Source: Streptomyces bambusae (GTDB lineage Bacteria; Actinomycetota; Actinomycetes; Streptomycetales; Streptomycetaceae). Taken from it: a stretch of DNA of 64,000 nucleotides. The notes under the pieces were generated by a model that worked only from the letters and a program-made list of their open reading frames with translations, searched no databases and was not told the origin of the DNA. Where the stretch lies: positions 86,137 to 150,136 of the forward strand of contig NZ_JAJAUZ010000013.1 in NCBI RefSeq assembly GCF_020532645.1. The letters are read 5' to 3'. Position 1 is the stretch's first letter. The number at the start of each line of letters is the position of its first letter. Shown here one piece after another: positions 27,377 to 36,539 of this stretch. The position numbers and the translations under genes were made by a program.

Positions 27377-28647
27377 CAGTTGGTCCTCCACACGGTCACG
27401 CGCCAACGCGAGATCCAGCCCCACAGCAGGCCCCCGAGGAACCCGGCCAGCACCAGTACGGCCAGCAGCCACCAGCCGCGGCCCAGCCCGAACGCGGCCA
27501 CGTCCGAGGCCTCGTCGGGACCGTCCACCACGTCGACCGTCAGCTCGACGGGGAAGCCGGGGGCGGTCTTGACGCCCGGCGCGGGCGCGAACGAGTTGCT
27601 CACCCGCAGGCACACCGTCTCGGCGGCGTTGTCGGCCTCGTCGTCGGACCCGGCCTCGGGCCGCGGGTACCGCAGCCCGGTGGAGATCACGTCGGTGCGG
27701 CCGTCACCGGCCTCCTGACCGCGGACGATCTCCCGCCCGTACAGGGTCGTGGCGCGCAGCAGCACCCCGTAGTCCCGGGCCACCGCCCGGTCGGCCGCCA
27801 CGCTCACCGAAGCCCGCAGCTCCTGACCGGGCTTCAGCGCGACCCGGTACCAGCGGTGCGTGCCGGCCTCCTCCCGGTCGGTGTACAGCCCGGAGGCCAG
27901 CTCCGGGGCCTTCGCGCACTCGGCGGCGCCCTCCACGGCGACCGGGGTGACCTCGGGTTCGGCCGCCCGGTCCACGAGCTGGTTCACCCGCCGCGACAGG
28001 TCCTTCTTGTGCCGGACCGCGGTGTACGTGCCGCCCGTCGCCGAGGCGATGCAGCTGAGCTGCGCCTGGGTCTTGGCGTCCGGCACCAGGCCGAGGGTGT
28101 CGATCGTGATGTGGATGTCCTTGGCCGCGATCTCGCGGGCCACCACGCACGGGTCGAGCGGGGCGCAGGTGTCCTCGCCGTCGCTGATCAGGACGATCCG
28201 GCGGGAGCCCTCGCCGCCCTGCAGGTCGTCGGCGGCCTTGAGCAGGGCCGGTCCGATCGGGGTCCAGCCGGTGGGCGCCAGGGTGGCGACGGCCGTCTTG
28301 GCCTCGGTGCGGTCCAGCGGGCCGACCGGGTACAGCTGCTGGGTGTCCTTGCAGCCCTCCTGCCGGTCGTTGCCGCGGTACTGGGCGCCGAGGGTGCGTA
28401 TGCCGAGTTCGACCTCCTCGGGGGTGGCGTCGAGCACCTCGTTGAACGCCTGCTTCGCCGCCGCCATGCGGGAGCCGCCGTCGATGTCCCGGGCACGCAT
28501 CGAGCCGCTGACGTCGAGTACCAGCTCGACCTTCGGCGCCGCGTCCCCGCCCGGTTCGCCCGCGAGGGCGGGACCGGGCTGAAGTCCCATGGTGAGCGCG
28601 GCGAGCAGGACCCAGAGCCATGCCGCCGGCCGGATTTTAGTGATCAC
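27376..28647 (-). CDS. VWA-domain membrane-anchored surface protein
   Basis: The 423-residue protein has a signal peptide (WLWVLLAALTMGLQPGPALA) and a von Willebrand A domain (about residues 38-220). The complete MIDAS is visible: DVSGSM, TPIGPALLKA and SDGEDTC. A beta-rich region and a C-terminal transmembrane helix (GWWLLAVLVLAGFLGGLLWGW) follow. VWA domains bind ligands through a metal ion, so this is a membrane-tethered adhesion or assembly protein. The GTG start gives the signal peptide directly. The start of the downstream partner overlaps its stop. Confidence 0.88.
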   Translation of the reverse strand: MITKIRPAAWLWVLLAALTMGLQPGPALAGEPGGDAAPKVELVLDVSGSMRARDIDGGSRMAAAKQAFNEVLDATPEEVELGIRTLGAQYRGNDRQEGCKDTQQLYPVGPLDRTEAKTAVATLAPTGWTPIGPALLKAADDLQGGEGSRRIVLISDGEDTCAPLDPCVVAREIAAKDIHITIDTLGLVPDAKTQAQLSCIASATGGTYTAVRHKKDLSRRVNQLVDRAAEPEVTPVAVEGAAECAKAPELASGLYTDREEAGTHRWYRVALKPGQELRASVSVAADRAVARDYGVLLRATTLYGREIVRGQEAGDGRTDVISTGLRYPRPEAGSDDEADNAAETVCLRVSNSFAPAPGVKTAPGFPVELTVDVVDGPDEASDVAAFGLGRGWWLLAVLVLAGFLGGLLWGWISRWRVTVWRTN

Positions 28648-28762
28648 CGGCGGATCCTATTGACCGTCAGGCGCTGGGCCAAACGGGCGACGGGCTCCGC
28701 ACCCCGACATCCGGACGCCGTCGCTCCGCCGGTGCGGTGCGGCGGTGCCGGCGGTGCCGGTG

Positions 28763-31700
28763 TCAGCGGGGCAGCTCCCAGATCCGCACCACCCCGTCGG
28801 AGGCGGCGACGGCGAGCAGCCGGCCCGACCGGTCGAAGGCCATGGCGACGGCGCCGTTCAGATGGCCCGTCAGGACGGGGCCGACGAGATGTCCGGTGCG
28901 GGTGTCGACGACGTGGATGCCGTCCGGGGTGGGCTCGCCCTCCTCGTGGAAGGTGACGTCGACCGCGGCCAGCCTGCCGTCGTGGCTGAGGGCGGCCGCC
29001 TCCTCCAGGTTGCACCGCCCGGGCAGGGACCGGCGGCGGCCGCCCGGCAGGTCCCAGAACGCGAACGCGCACTCCTCGTAACCGCCCTGAAGGTCGGCCA
29101 CCACGGTGCGGTCGCCGCTGAAGTCGTAGTGGTCCTGGCACCCGTGCCAGTCGCGCAGCGCGGGCAGCCGCCCCAGCACGCGCCGGGCCGTCACGTCCCA
29201 CAGCAGCGGGGCCGGCGAGCACGGCTCGACCAGGACCACCGGGTGCCCGCCGCCGTGCCAGTACAGGTCCGGGCCCGGGCGGTCGTTCAGGCCCACCCGG
29301 AGCACTGTGCCCCTCAGGACGTCCACGACGTCGATCACGTTGCGCGCGGCCAGGGCCCGCAGCTCCGCCGGGACGGGGGAGCGGAACAGCTCCTTCCCCA
29401 GGTCGACCGGCCGGACCCGGCCCGCCGCCCCGCCTTCGATCCGGTCGCCCGTGTACGCGTCCCACCGCTCGACCGTCCCCTCCCACGCGGTGAAGAGCTG
29501 CCCGTCCTCGAACCACAGGTGGTCCGGCTGCACCCGCGGCAGCAGGGTGACCCGCGAGGTGTCCGGCGGGAACGCGCCGGCCGGCGGCACCGCGAGGAGC
29601 GCACCCACCGGTACGAGAGCGGCCGCGAGGGCCCACCCGAGCGCCCGGCGCCGCCGCGGCCCGGCCGTCGCCGGCTGCGGGCCGGTCCCGGCCGCGGCGG
29701 GCACCAGCGTCTCCTGGATCCGTACGTGCCGGAACCGGTACAGCCCGCCCGACTGCCGCAGCACGCCCCGCCGGTGGGCGTCCGCGAGGAACCCCATCAG
29801 CCGCCACGGCAGCCGCCCCCGCACCGCCCCGGCCAGCCGCAGCAGCGTGAACCTGGTCCAGGCCCGGGTCAACAGCGTCAGCAGCGCCGTGACCAGCCCC
29901 GGGAGCACACAGCACACCACCACCAGCACCGGGAGGTCGTCGAGGCCCCCGGTCGCCCCGAACCGCTCCGCCTCGATGCGGAACCGGTGGACGAGCAGGT
30001 CGGCGACGCCCGGCTCGTGCCGCCAGCCGTTGAACGCCGCGCCCGTCGCCGCGGCCACCGCCGAGCACCCCACCAGGACGGGGAACACCAGCAGGGCCAC
30101 CACCGCGCCCGCCGCCGGCGCCCCGGTCAGTGCCGAGTTGCGGTCCTCGCGCAGCGACCCGGACGGGTCCGAGCGGGCCGCCTGCCCGGGCGGCGCGTCC
30201 AGGCACTCGCACACGGCCAGCGCGCAGGAGACGGCCACGATCACCGCCACCGCCACGTTCTGTACGGCGACCAGGATGCCCGCCGCGTCCAGCCCCCACC
30301 CTCCGGAGACCAGCACCAGGGCGAGCGCGCCGAGCACCGCCACGGCCGGCACCGCGGTGAACGCCAGTCCCGACCGGAACCCGCGGCGCAGCCGGGGCAT
30401 CGCGCCGCGCACCGTGAACGCGGGCCGCCCGGGCCGCCGGTCGGCCGTCGCGAACCACACGATCATGGCCAGCAGGGCGAAGCAGCCGCCGACGGCCGCG
30501 CCCTGCCCGCCCTTGAAGTCGTACTCGGCGAGCTGTGCGGTGAGCACGCCGGTGAACACCCACAGCAGGATGCCCAGCCCCAGTCCCACCCCCGCCGCCG
30601 TCCACGCCGAGAACAGCCGTCCCGGCATCAGCCACCACGCCAGGTCCTGTTCGCGGTGCCGGTGCAGGTAGAGGGCGAGGGAGGCGAGCCAGGCCCGGGC
30701 GCGGGCCGCGTCCCGGTCCGGCAGGTCCGCGTACGCCGCGTCCACGAACCGCTCCATCAGGTGGTCCTCGACGGCGTGCCGGCTGGGGAACCGGGCCGGG
30801 TCGGCGAGTTCGGCGGGCCGGCCGGGGGAGCGCTCGTACCGGGACCGGGCCACGGAGATCATCAGCGGCGTGGAGAGCGCCAGCGCCACCGGCCCGCCGG
30901 GCTCTTCCCGCAGCTGCCCGAACACCGGCTCCCAGTCGGTGCCGGCAGGCCAGTCGGCATCGGAGAGGTAGCCGATCGCGTCCGCGGCGGCGACCGGGGC
31001 GATCTCCACGACCGGTGCCCGGCGCAGGGCAGGGGAGCCGCCCTCGATGACGTCCTCGTACTCGGCACTGCGGCAGGTGACGACCACCGGCCGGTCGGTG
31101 CCCAGGGCCCGGTTCAGGGCCCGGACCGCGCCGCGGCGGGCCGACTCGGGGATCTCGTCGAGGCCGTCGAGCACCGGCAGCAGCAGGCCGTGCGCGAGCA
31201 GGGTGCGGGGGATGTCCGGGCGCCCGGCGTAGTACGCGCCCGCCAGGGTGCGCACCAGCCAGTCGTCGAGGCCCTCCACCACGGGGTCCCAGGAGGAGAC
31301 GGGCACCAGCACCGGCACCGGCCGGACCGGCTCGCCGCGGTCCGCGGCGGCGAGCAGCCCCAGGGTGAGCAGCATCGCCAGCACGCTCTTGCCGGCGCCC
31401 GGCTCGCCGAGGACCACCAGCCGGCCGCCGTCGATCTGCCGGTACCCGGCGGCGAGCCGGGCGGTGGCCTCCTCGAACCGGCCGTCGAGGCGGCCGTCGA
31501 GCCGGACCCGCAGCACCCGCGCGGCCCGGGCCCCGGGGATCCCGGCAGCCGGTCCACCGCCCGCCGCGGCCGGCGCGCGGCCCGCCGGGACCGGTTCCCC
31601 GGCCGGCCGGTCGGCGACCTCCCGGCGGGTCGCCGCCCAGGCCAGCGGCAGCACCCGCGGGTCGCGCAGCCGCCGGGCCGACGCCTCGTCCAGCCACTGG

Positions 31701-31969
31701 GCGCGTACGGTCCGGGCCAGGTCGTCGGCGAGCGCGGCCGGGTCGGGCGGCGGCTGCTCCGCCCCGCGCAGGAACTCCGCGAGGCTCAGCAGCAGCCCGG
31801 CCAGGCCGACGAACAGCCCGAGCACGCTCGCGAGCGAGTCGCCGGTGCCGAGGTCCAGGGCCCGGAACACGGCGAACAGCAGCAGCCCGATCACACCGAA
31901 GGACAGGAACAGCAACTTCCGGACCCGGCGCCGCCGGAGGCGGTCGCGCGGCGGTGACAGGGCGGCCAT
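28763..31969 (-). CDS. Membrane-embedded NACHT-family NTPase with WD-like C-terminal tail
   Basis: The 1068-residue protein has two N-terminal transmembrane helices (residues about 18-40 and 46-68). A NACHT NTPase follows, with Walker A GEPGAGKS (188-195) and Walker B LLLPVLDGLDEIP (262-274). A middle block carries about five to six further membrane helices (for example GLGLGILLWVFTGVL and GVVALLVFPVLVGCSAVAA-type segments). The beta-rich C-terminus includes a final WD-like repeat (AMAFDRSGRLLAVAASDGVVRIWEL). NACHT NTPases are STAND-type switches, and several bacterial ones are antiphage proteins; the function here is unknown. The ATG precedes a very basic leader. It is divergent from the phospholipase gene. 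Confidence 0.85.
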   Translation of the reverse strand: MAALSPPRDRLRRRRVRKLLFLSFGVIGLLLFAVFRALDLGTGDSLASVLGLFVGLAGLLLSLAEFLRGAEQPPPDPAALADDLARTVRAQWLDEASARRLRDPRVLPLAWAATRREVADRPAGEPVPAGRAPAAAGGGPAAGIPGARAARVLRVRLDGRLDGRFEEATARLAAGYRQIDGGRLVVLGEPGAGKSVLAMLLTLGLLAAADRGEPVRPVPVLVPVSSWDPVVEGLDDWLVRTLAGAYYAGRPDIPRTLLAHGLLLPVLDGLDEIPESARRGAVRALNRALGTDRPVVVTCRSAEYEDVIEGGSPALRRAPVVEIAPVAAADAIGYLSDADWPAGTDWEPVFGQLREEPGGPVALALSTPLMISVARSRYERSPGRPAELADPARFPSRHAVEDHLMERFVDAAYADLPDRDAARARAWLASLALYLHRHREQDLAWWLMPGRLFSAWTAAGVGLGLGILLWVFTGVLTAQLAEYDFKGGQGAAVGGCFALLAMIVWFATADRRPGRPAFTVRGAMPRLRRGFRSGLAFTAVPAVAVLGALALVLVSGGWGLDAAGILVAVQNVAVAVIVAVSCALAVCECLDAPPGQAARSDPSGSLREDRNSALTGAPAAGAVVALLVFPVLVGCSAVAAATGAAFNGWRHEPGVADLLVHRFRIEAERFGATGGLDDLPVLVVVCCVLPGLVTALLTLLTRAWTRFTLLRLAGAVRGRLPWRLMGFLADAHRRGVLRQSGGLYRFRHVRIQETLVPAAAGTGPQPATAGPRRRRALGWALAAALVPVGALLAVPPAGAFPPDTSRVTLLPRVQPDHLWFEDGQLFTAWEGTVERWDAYTGDRIEGGAAGRVRPVDLGKELFRSPVPAELRALAARNVIDVVDVLRGTVLRVGLNDRPGPDLYWHGGGHPVVLVEPCSPAPLLWDVTARRVLGRLPALRDWHGCQDHYDFSGDRTVVADLQGGYEECAFAFWDLPGGRRRSLPGRCNLEEAAALSHDGRLAAVDVTFHEEGEPTPDGIHVVDTRTGHLVGPVLTGHLNGAVAMAFDRSGRLLAVAASDGVVRIWELPR

Positions 31970-31978
31970 GCACCGATG

Positions 31979-31993
31979 GTGACAGTTCGTCAC
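31979..31993. promoter_or_regulatory. GTGAC-N5-GTCAC inverted repeat between NACHT and phospholipase genes
   Basis: A perfect 5-bp inverted repeat, GTGAC AGTTC GTCAC, begins ten bases before the NACHT start codon (on that gene's 5-prime side). A direct repeat, GTGACGGGC GTGACGGGC, lies at 32033-32050. These may be operators for one or both divergent genes. No 11-nt PhoP boxes are recognisable in this 220-bp gap, which otherwise holds nothing. Confidence 0.35.
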
Positions 31994-32189
31994 GGCGCGT
32001 GGTGGCGGGCGGAGCGGATCTCCCCCGCGCAGGTGACGGGCGTGACGGGCGGGCCGCGCGTCGACTCCCGGCTCCTGCCGTTCTCCTGGCGTACCGCGCC
32101 CCGTCACGGGGCAGTCTCCGCCCGGTACCACGCACGCGCTGTTCTGAGTCCGCCCCTCACCCCCCTCACCCGCAGAGGTCACCCCACTC

Positions 32190-34247
32190 ATGGCAGAACT
32201 CGACCGCCGTCGTTTCCTCCAGCTGGCCGGCGGAGCCGCCGCCCTGACCGCGCTGTCGGACAGCATCGCCCGGGCCGCCGCCATTCCGGCCGCGGCCGGC
32301 ACCGGCACCCTCCAGGACGTCGAGCACATCGTCGTCCTGATGCAGGAGAATCGTTCCTTCGATCACTATTTCGGTGCAATGAAGGGCATCCGCGGCTTCG
32401 GCGACCCCCGTCCCGTGACGCTGCCCAGCGGCAAGCCCGTCTGGCACCAGTCCGACGGCAAGAAGGAGACCCTGCCGTTCCGCCCGCCCGGCGACGACCT
32501 CGGCATGGAGTTCCTCCAGGGCCTCAACCACGACTGGGCCGGCGGTCAGAAGGCGTTCAACAAGGGCAAGTACGACCAGTGGGTGCCCGCCAAGACCGCC
32601 ACCACCATGGCGTACCTGACCCGCGAGGACATCCCGTTCCACTACGCCCTCGCCGACGCCTTCACCATCTGCGACGCGTACCACTGCTCGTTCATCGGGT
32701 CCACCGACCCGAACCGCTACTACATGTGGACCGGGTACACCGGCAACGACGGCACCGGCGGCGGCCCCGTCCTCAACAACGCCGAGGCCGGCTACGGCTG
32801 GACCACCTACCCCGAGCGCCTGGAGGCCGCCGGGATCTCCTGGAAGATCTACCAGGACATCGGCGACGGACTGAACGCCGCCGGCTCCTGGGGCTGGATC
32901 AACGACGCCTACCGCGGCAACTACGGCGACAACTCCCTCCTGTACTTCAACACGTACCGCAACGCCCAGCCCGGCAGCGCCCTGTACGAGAAGGCCCGCA
33001 CCGGCACCAACGCCAAGGCCGGCGAAGGCTACTTCGACCGGCTGCGCGCCGACGTGCAGGCTGACCGGCTGCCCCAGGTCTCCTGGATCGCCGCCCCCGA
33101 GGCCTTCTCCGAGCACTCCAACTGGCCCTCGAACTACGGCGCCTGGTACATCGCCCAGGTCCTCGACGCCCTGACCTCCAACCCCGACGTGTGGGCCCGT
33201 ACCGCCCTGTTCATCACGTACGACGAGAACGACGGCTTCTTCGACCACGTCGTCCCGCCGTACGCGCCGGGCTCCGCCGCGCAGGGCCTGTCCACCGCGC
33301 CCACCGCGCTCGACTACTTCCCGGGCAAGACCGGCTACGTCGCCGGCCCCTACGGCCTCGGCCCGCGCGTGCCCATGCTGGTCGTCTCACCGTGGAGCAC
33401 CGGCGGCTACAGCTGCTCCGAGACCTTCGACCACACCTCGATCATCCGGTTCATCGAGAAGCGGTTCGGGGTCCGCGAGCCCAACATCTCGCCGTGGCGC
33501 CGCGCCGTCTGCGGCGACCTGACCTCCGCCTTCGACTTCAGCCGCACCAACACGGCGCCCGCCGCGCTGCCGCCCACCGCCGGCTACTACCCGCCGGACC
33601 GCGAGCGCCACCCCGACTTCGTCCCGACGGTCCCGGCCACCGGCACCATGCCCCGCCAGGAGGCCGGCTCCCGGCCCACCCGCCCGCTCGCGTACGCCCC
33701 GTACGTGGACGGCGCGGCGAACACCGGCACCGGCAGGTTCCAGCTGACGTTCAGCGGCGGCCCGCAGTCCGGCGCCCAGTTCCTCGTCACGGCGACGAAC
33801 CGGACCGACGGCCCGTGGACGTACACCGCCGAGGCCGGCAAGTCGCTCGCCGACTCCTGGAACACCACGTACTCCAAGGGGGTCACCGACCTCACCGTGC
33901 ACGGCCCCAACGGTTTCCTGCGCCGCTTCCGCAGCCCCGGCAAGACCGCCGGACCCGAGGCCACGGCCCGCCACAACGCGGCCACCGGCGCCCTGGACCT
34001 GACGTTCACCAACGCCGGTTCCACGGACGCCCACCTCACGGTGACCAACGCCTACGGCGGCGCCCCGCAGACCTTCACGGTCCGCCCCGGCACCACGGTC
34101 ACCCACGCGCTGGACCTGCGCGCCACCCGCAACTGGTACGACGTGACCGTCGTCTCGGCGGAGGACAGCACCTTCCTGCGCCGCCTCGCCGGCAAGGTCG
34201 AGACCGGCGCCGCCGGCCTCTCCGACCCGGGCATCCGCACCGTCTGA
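32190..34247 (+). CDS. Phosphocholine-specific phospholipase C (Tat-exported)
   Basis: The 685-residue product starts with a Tat signal (LDRRRFLQLAGGAAALTALS). The phosphoesterase domain shows the family motif HIVVLMQENRSFDHYFGAM (metal-binding Glu and Asn, with Ser/Thr region). It also has CDAYHCSFIGSTDPNR, FITYDENDGFFDHVVPP and FDHTSIIRFIEKRFG. Two C-terminal beta domains (DUF756 type, about residues 480-680) follow. The enzyme hydrolyses phosphatidylcholine-like lipids outside the cell and often serves phosphate scavenging. A strong palindromic hairpin follows the stop. Confidence 0.94.
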   Translation: MAELDRRRFLQLAGGAAALTALSDSIARAAAIPAAAGTGTLQDVEHIVVLMQENRSFDHYFGAMKGIRGFGDPRPVTLPSGKPVWHQSDGKKETLPFRPPGDDLGMEFLQGLNHDWAGGQKAFNKGKYDQWVPAKTATTMAYLTREDIPFHYALADAFTICDAYHCSFIGSTDPNRYYMWTGYTGNDGTGGGPVLNNAEAGYGWTTYPERLEAAGISWKIYQDIGDGLNAAGSWGWINDAYRGNYGDNSLLYFNTYRNAQPGSALYEKARTGTNAKAGEGYFDRLRADVQADRLPQVSWIAAPEAFSEHSNWPSNYGAWYIAQVLDALTSNPDVWARTALFITYDENDGFFDHVVPPYAPGSAAQGLSTAPTALDYFPGKTGYVAGPYGLGPRVPMLVVSPWSTGGYSCSETFDHTSIIRFIEKRFGVREPNISPWRRAVCGDLTSAFDFSRTNTAPAALPPTAGYYPPDRERHPDFVPTVPATGTMPRQEAGSRPTRPLAYAPYVDGAANTGTGRFQLTFSGGPQSGAQFLVTATNRTDGPWTYTAEAGKSLADSWNTTYSKGVTDLTVHGPNGFLRRFRSPGKTAGPEATARHNAATGALDLTFTNAGSTDAHLTVTNAYGGAPQTFTVRPGTTVTHALDLRATRNWYDVTVVSAEDSTFLRRLAGKVETGAAGLSDPGIRTV

Positions 34248-34255
34248 CCCGGCCG

Positions 34256-34289
34256 CACCGCCCCGGCACCGCACGGTGCCGGGGCGGTG
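34256..34289 (+). terminator. Palindromic hairpin after phospholipase C
   Basis: CACCGCCCCGGCACCG pairs perfectly with CGGTGCCGGGGCGGTG, with a 2-nt CA spacer, 9 bp after the stop. There is no T-run. Confidence 0.8.
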
Positions 34290-34352
34290 TGAGCACCCGC
34301 GGACGGGGGCAGACCGTACGGCGTCAGTTCTCGGCGACCGCAGGGAGACCGC

Positions 34353-35108
34353 ATGCCCATCGCCCACCGGACCACCGGCTCGGGGCCCGTCCGCGTCATC
34401 GTGCTGCACGACTGGTTCGGCACCTCCGCCAACTGGGGCTCGATCCTGGACTACTTCGACCCGGAGCGGTTCACGTACGCCTTCATGGACTACCGCGGGT
34501 ACGGCGACCGCAAGGCCGAGCCCGGCCGCCACACCGTCCCCGAGATCGCCGACGACGTGCTGGCGCTCGCCGACGAGCTGGGCTGGGAGCGGTTCTCCCT
34601 CATCGGGCACTCGATGGGCGGCAAGGCGATCCAGCAGGTCCTGGTCCGCGCCCCGGAGCGGGTCGAGCGGATGATCGGCCTCGCCCCCGTGCCGGCCGGC
34701 CCGTACCCGATGGACGACGACACCCACGCCCTGTTCTTCGGCGCCGCCGAGGACCCGCTCAAACGGCGCACCATCCTCGACGTGGTCACCGGCAACCGGG
34801 CGAGCGGCCACTGGCTGGACCGGATGGTCGCGCACTCCCTGGAGGTGTCCCGGCCGGAGGCCTTCGCCGGCTACCTCGACAGCTGGCAGTCCCTCGACCT
34901 GTCGGCCGCCGTCAAGGGGAACACCGTGCCGGTCCTCGTCCTCGTCGGCGCCCACGACCTCGCGCTGACCGCCGAGGTCATGCAGGCCACCTGGCAGGTC
35001 TGGTACCCGAACGCCGAGATCCGCACCCTGCCCGGCAGCGGCCACTACCCGATGCACGAGACCCCGGTCGCGCTGGTCACCGAGATCGAGGCCTTCCTGG
35101 CCGCCTGA
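34353..35108 (+). CDS. Cytoplasmic alpha/beta-hydrolase
   Basis: The 251-residue protein has the nucleophile elbow LIGHSMGGKAIQQ (central Ser) and a likely oxyanion start LHDWFGTSANW. The acid is in VLVLVGAHDLALT and the catalytic His in LPGSGHYPMHETP. No signal peptide is seen. It belongs to the fold-6 hydrolase family; the substrate is unknown. AGGGAG precedes the ATG. It converges on the esterase at 35137. Confidence 0.87.
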   Translation: MPIAHRTTGSGPVRVIVLHDWFGTSANWGSILDYFDPERFTYAFMDYRGYGDRKAEPGRHTVPEIADDVLALADELGWERFSLIGHSMGGKAIQQVLVRAPERVERMIGLAPVPAGPYPMDDDTHALFFGAAEDPLKRRTILDVVTGNRASGHWLDRMVAHSLEVSRPEAFAGYLDSWQSLDLSAAVKGNTVPVLVLVGAHDLALTAEVMQATWQVWYPNAEIRTLPGSGHYPMHETPVALVTEIEAFLAA

Positions 35109-35136
35109 GCCCGCGTGCCGGGCGGACGCGCCCGGT

Positions 35137-36249
35137 CTACGGCGCGCGCAGCCGGCCCACCAGCCAGTCCAGGGCCGGCTGCACCTCGCGCAGCCACGTC
35201 TCGTAGTTGTGTCCGCCCCGGCCCAGGGTGATCGACGACACCCGGGCCGGCGGCCGGACCGCCCGGACGAACCGCACGGTCTCCGGGTACTGCGCCTCGC
35301 CGTTGCGGCTGCTGGCCACCAGTAGCGACACCGGCGGCTGCGGCAGCCGGCGCAGCCGCCACAGCAGGTCGCTCTCCCGCCGCAGCCGCGCGTCCCCGGC
35401 GAACAGGTCGCCCGTCTCGTGGTCGTGCGCCGCCCGGTAGAAGGCGGACAGCCCGGCCGCCGCCCGGTACGCCTCCGGGCGGCGCAGCGCCAGCTTCAAC
35501 GCGCAGTAGCCGCCCACCGAGTTGCCCATCACGCCCCAGGCGCGTGGATCGCGGGTCAGCCCGTAGTGCCCGGCCACGGCGGCCGGCAGGTCCTGCGCGA
35601 AGAACGTCTCCGCCTGTGGCCCGTCCGGCACGTCCACGCACTCCGTGTCCCGCGGCGGCGCCACCGTCGGCGTCAGCATCACCAGCACCGCAGGCCGCAT
35701 CCGGCCCGCCCGCACCCCGTCCAGTGCCGTCTGCGGGTACCCGAACAGGTCGATCAGCACCCGGGTGGTGCTCGGGAACCCGCTGAGCGCCACCACCACC
35801 GGGAACCGGGCCCGCTCGGCGGCCGGCGCCCGCAGGTAGGCGGGCGGCAGGTGCACGTACGCCTTCGTGGTCAGCCCGCTGCGTGCGCCGTGCAGGGTCA
35901 CCGCGTCGATCCGGCCGATCACCGCCGGGTCCGCCGACCCCCGGTGCTTCCACCGGTGCACCCCGGTGACCTGCAGCGCCGCCCGGTCCCGGCCGGCCTG
36001 CGGCGCCGACGCGTCCCGGTTCAGGGCCAGCAGGTCGCCCCAGGTCGCGTAGAACCCGTACGCATTGTTCACGACCAGGGTCAGCGGCAGCGCCAGCGCC
36101 AGGAACAGGCACAGCTGTACGGCGACCCTGCCGAGCAGTGCGGCCGGCCCGCGGCCGGCCAGCCGGGGCCACCCCCACACGGCGCAGCCGAACACGGCGC
36201 AGGCCAGCAGGGCCGTCAGGGCGAGGGCCGGGTCCCCGGTGAGCGACAT
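35137..36249 (-). CDS. Membrane-anchored esterase, antigen 85/EstA-like alpha/beta-hydrolase
   Basis: The 370-residue protein has two or three N-terminal membrane helices (ALALTALLACAVFGCAVWGW and VAVQLCLFLALALPLTLVV). An external alpha/beta-hydrolase domain follows, with the nucleophile elbow GVMGNSVGGYCALKLAL and the late catalytic His in LGRGGHNYETWL. It resembles the D-family of bacterial esterases with Ag85-like mycolyltransferase topology. ATG 36249 gives a proper topogenic N-terminus; an upstream ATG would run into the tRNA gene. The substrate is unknown. Confidence 0.83.
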   Translation of the reverse strand: MSLTGDPALALTALLACAVFGCAVWGWPRLAGRGPAALLGRVAVQLCLFLALALPLTLVVNNAYGFYATWGDLLALNRDASAPQAGRDRAALQVTGVHRWKHRGSADPAVIGRIDAVTLHGARSGLTTKAYVHLPPAYLRAPAAERARFPVVVALSGFPSTTRVLIDLFGYPQTALDGVRAGRMRPAVLVMLTPTVAPPRDTECVDVPDGPQAETFFAQDLPAAVAGHYGLTRDPRAWGVMGNSVGGYCALKLALRRPEAYRAAAGLSAFYRAAHDHETGDLFAGDARLRRESDLLWRLRRLPQPPVSLLVASSRNGEAQYPETVRFVRAVRPPARVSSITLGRGGHNYETWLREVQPALDWLVGRLRAP

Positions 36250-36283
36250 GGGCACGATCCTGCCAGCCGCAGGTGCACGAACG

Positions 36284-36322
36284 ACCGCAGGGCGCACGAG
36301 ATGATCTCGTGCGCCCTGCGGT
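36284..36322 (-). terminator. Terminator of tRNA-His
   Basis: ACCGCAGGGCGCACGAGAT and ATCTCGTGCGCCCTGCGGT form perfect 19-bp arms with a single base between them, lying six bases after the tRNA 3-prime end on its strand. It lies between the tRNA and the esterase gene. Confidence 0.75.
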
Positions 36323-36327
36323 GTAAG

Positions 36328-36400
36328 GGTGAGTGACGGGACTCGAACCCGCGGCCACCTGGACCACAACCAGGTGCTCTACCAACTGAGCTACACCCAC
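36328..36400 (-). tRNA. tRNA-His (anticodon GTG)
   Basis: Read on the minus strand, the acceptor stem GTGGGTG pairs with CACTCAC (one G-U). The D-arm carries AGCTCAGTTGGTAGAGC and the anticodon stem CCTGG closes a loop TTGTGGT with anticodon GTG. The T-arm is GCGGGTTCGAGTCCCGT. The base before the 5-prime end is G, pairing with C73, the G-1 hallmark of tRNA-His. CCA is not encoded. A likely -10, TATGCT, is at 36440-36445 on the minus strand. Confidence 0.97.
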
Positions 36401-36539
36401 CACGAAGGGCGGCGTACCGCCCGTTCGATGTGCACGCTCAGCATAGCCGATCAGCGGGGTGCTCCAGCGCCGCCCGCCGCCCGGCCCGCGGAATCTGTGA
36501 CGGGCCCCACACGACGGGAACCCGCCGCCGCCTCATAGG

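Noticed and set aside
31970..32189. PHO box in front of the phospholipase C gene
   Set aside because: GTTCACC-type 11-nt direct repeats were sought and not found; the doubled GTGACGGGC has 9-bp period.
36402..36539. Additional tRNA or small RNA beside tRNA-His
   Set aside because: No cloverleaf or conserved T-arm is present, only a possible -10 box of the tRNA promoter.
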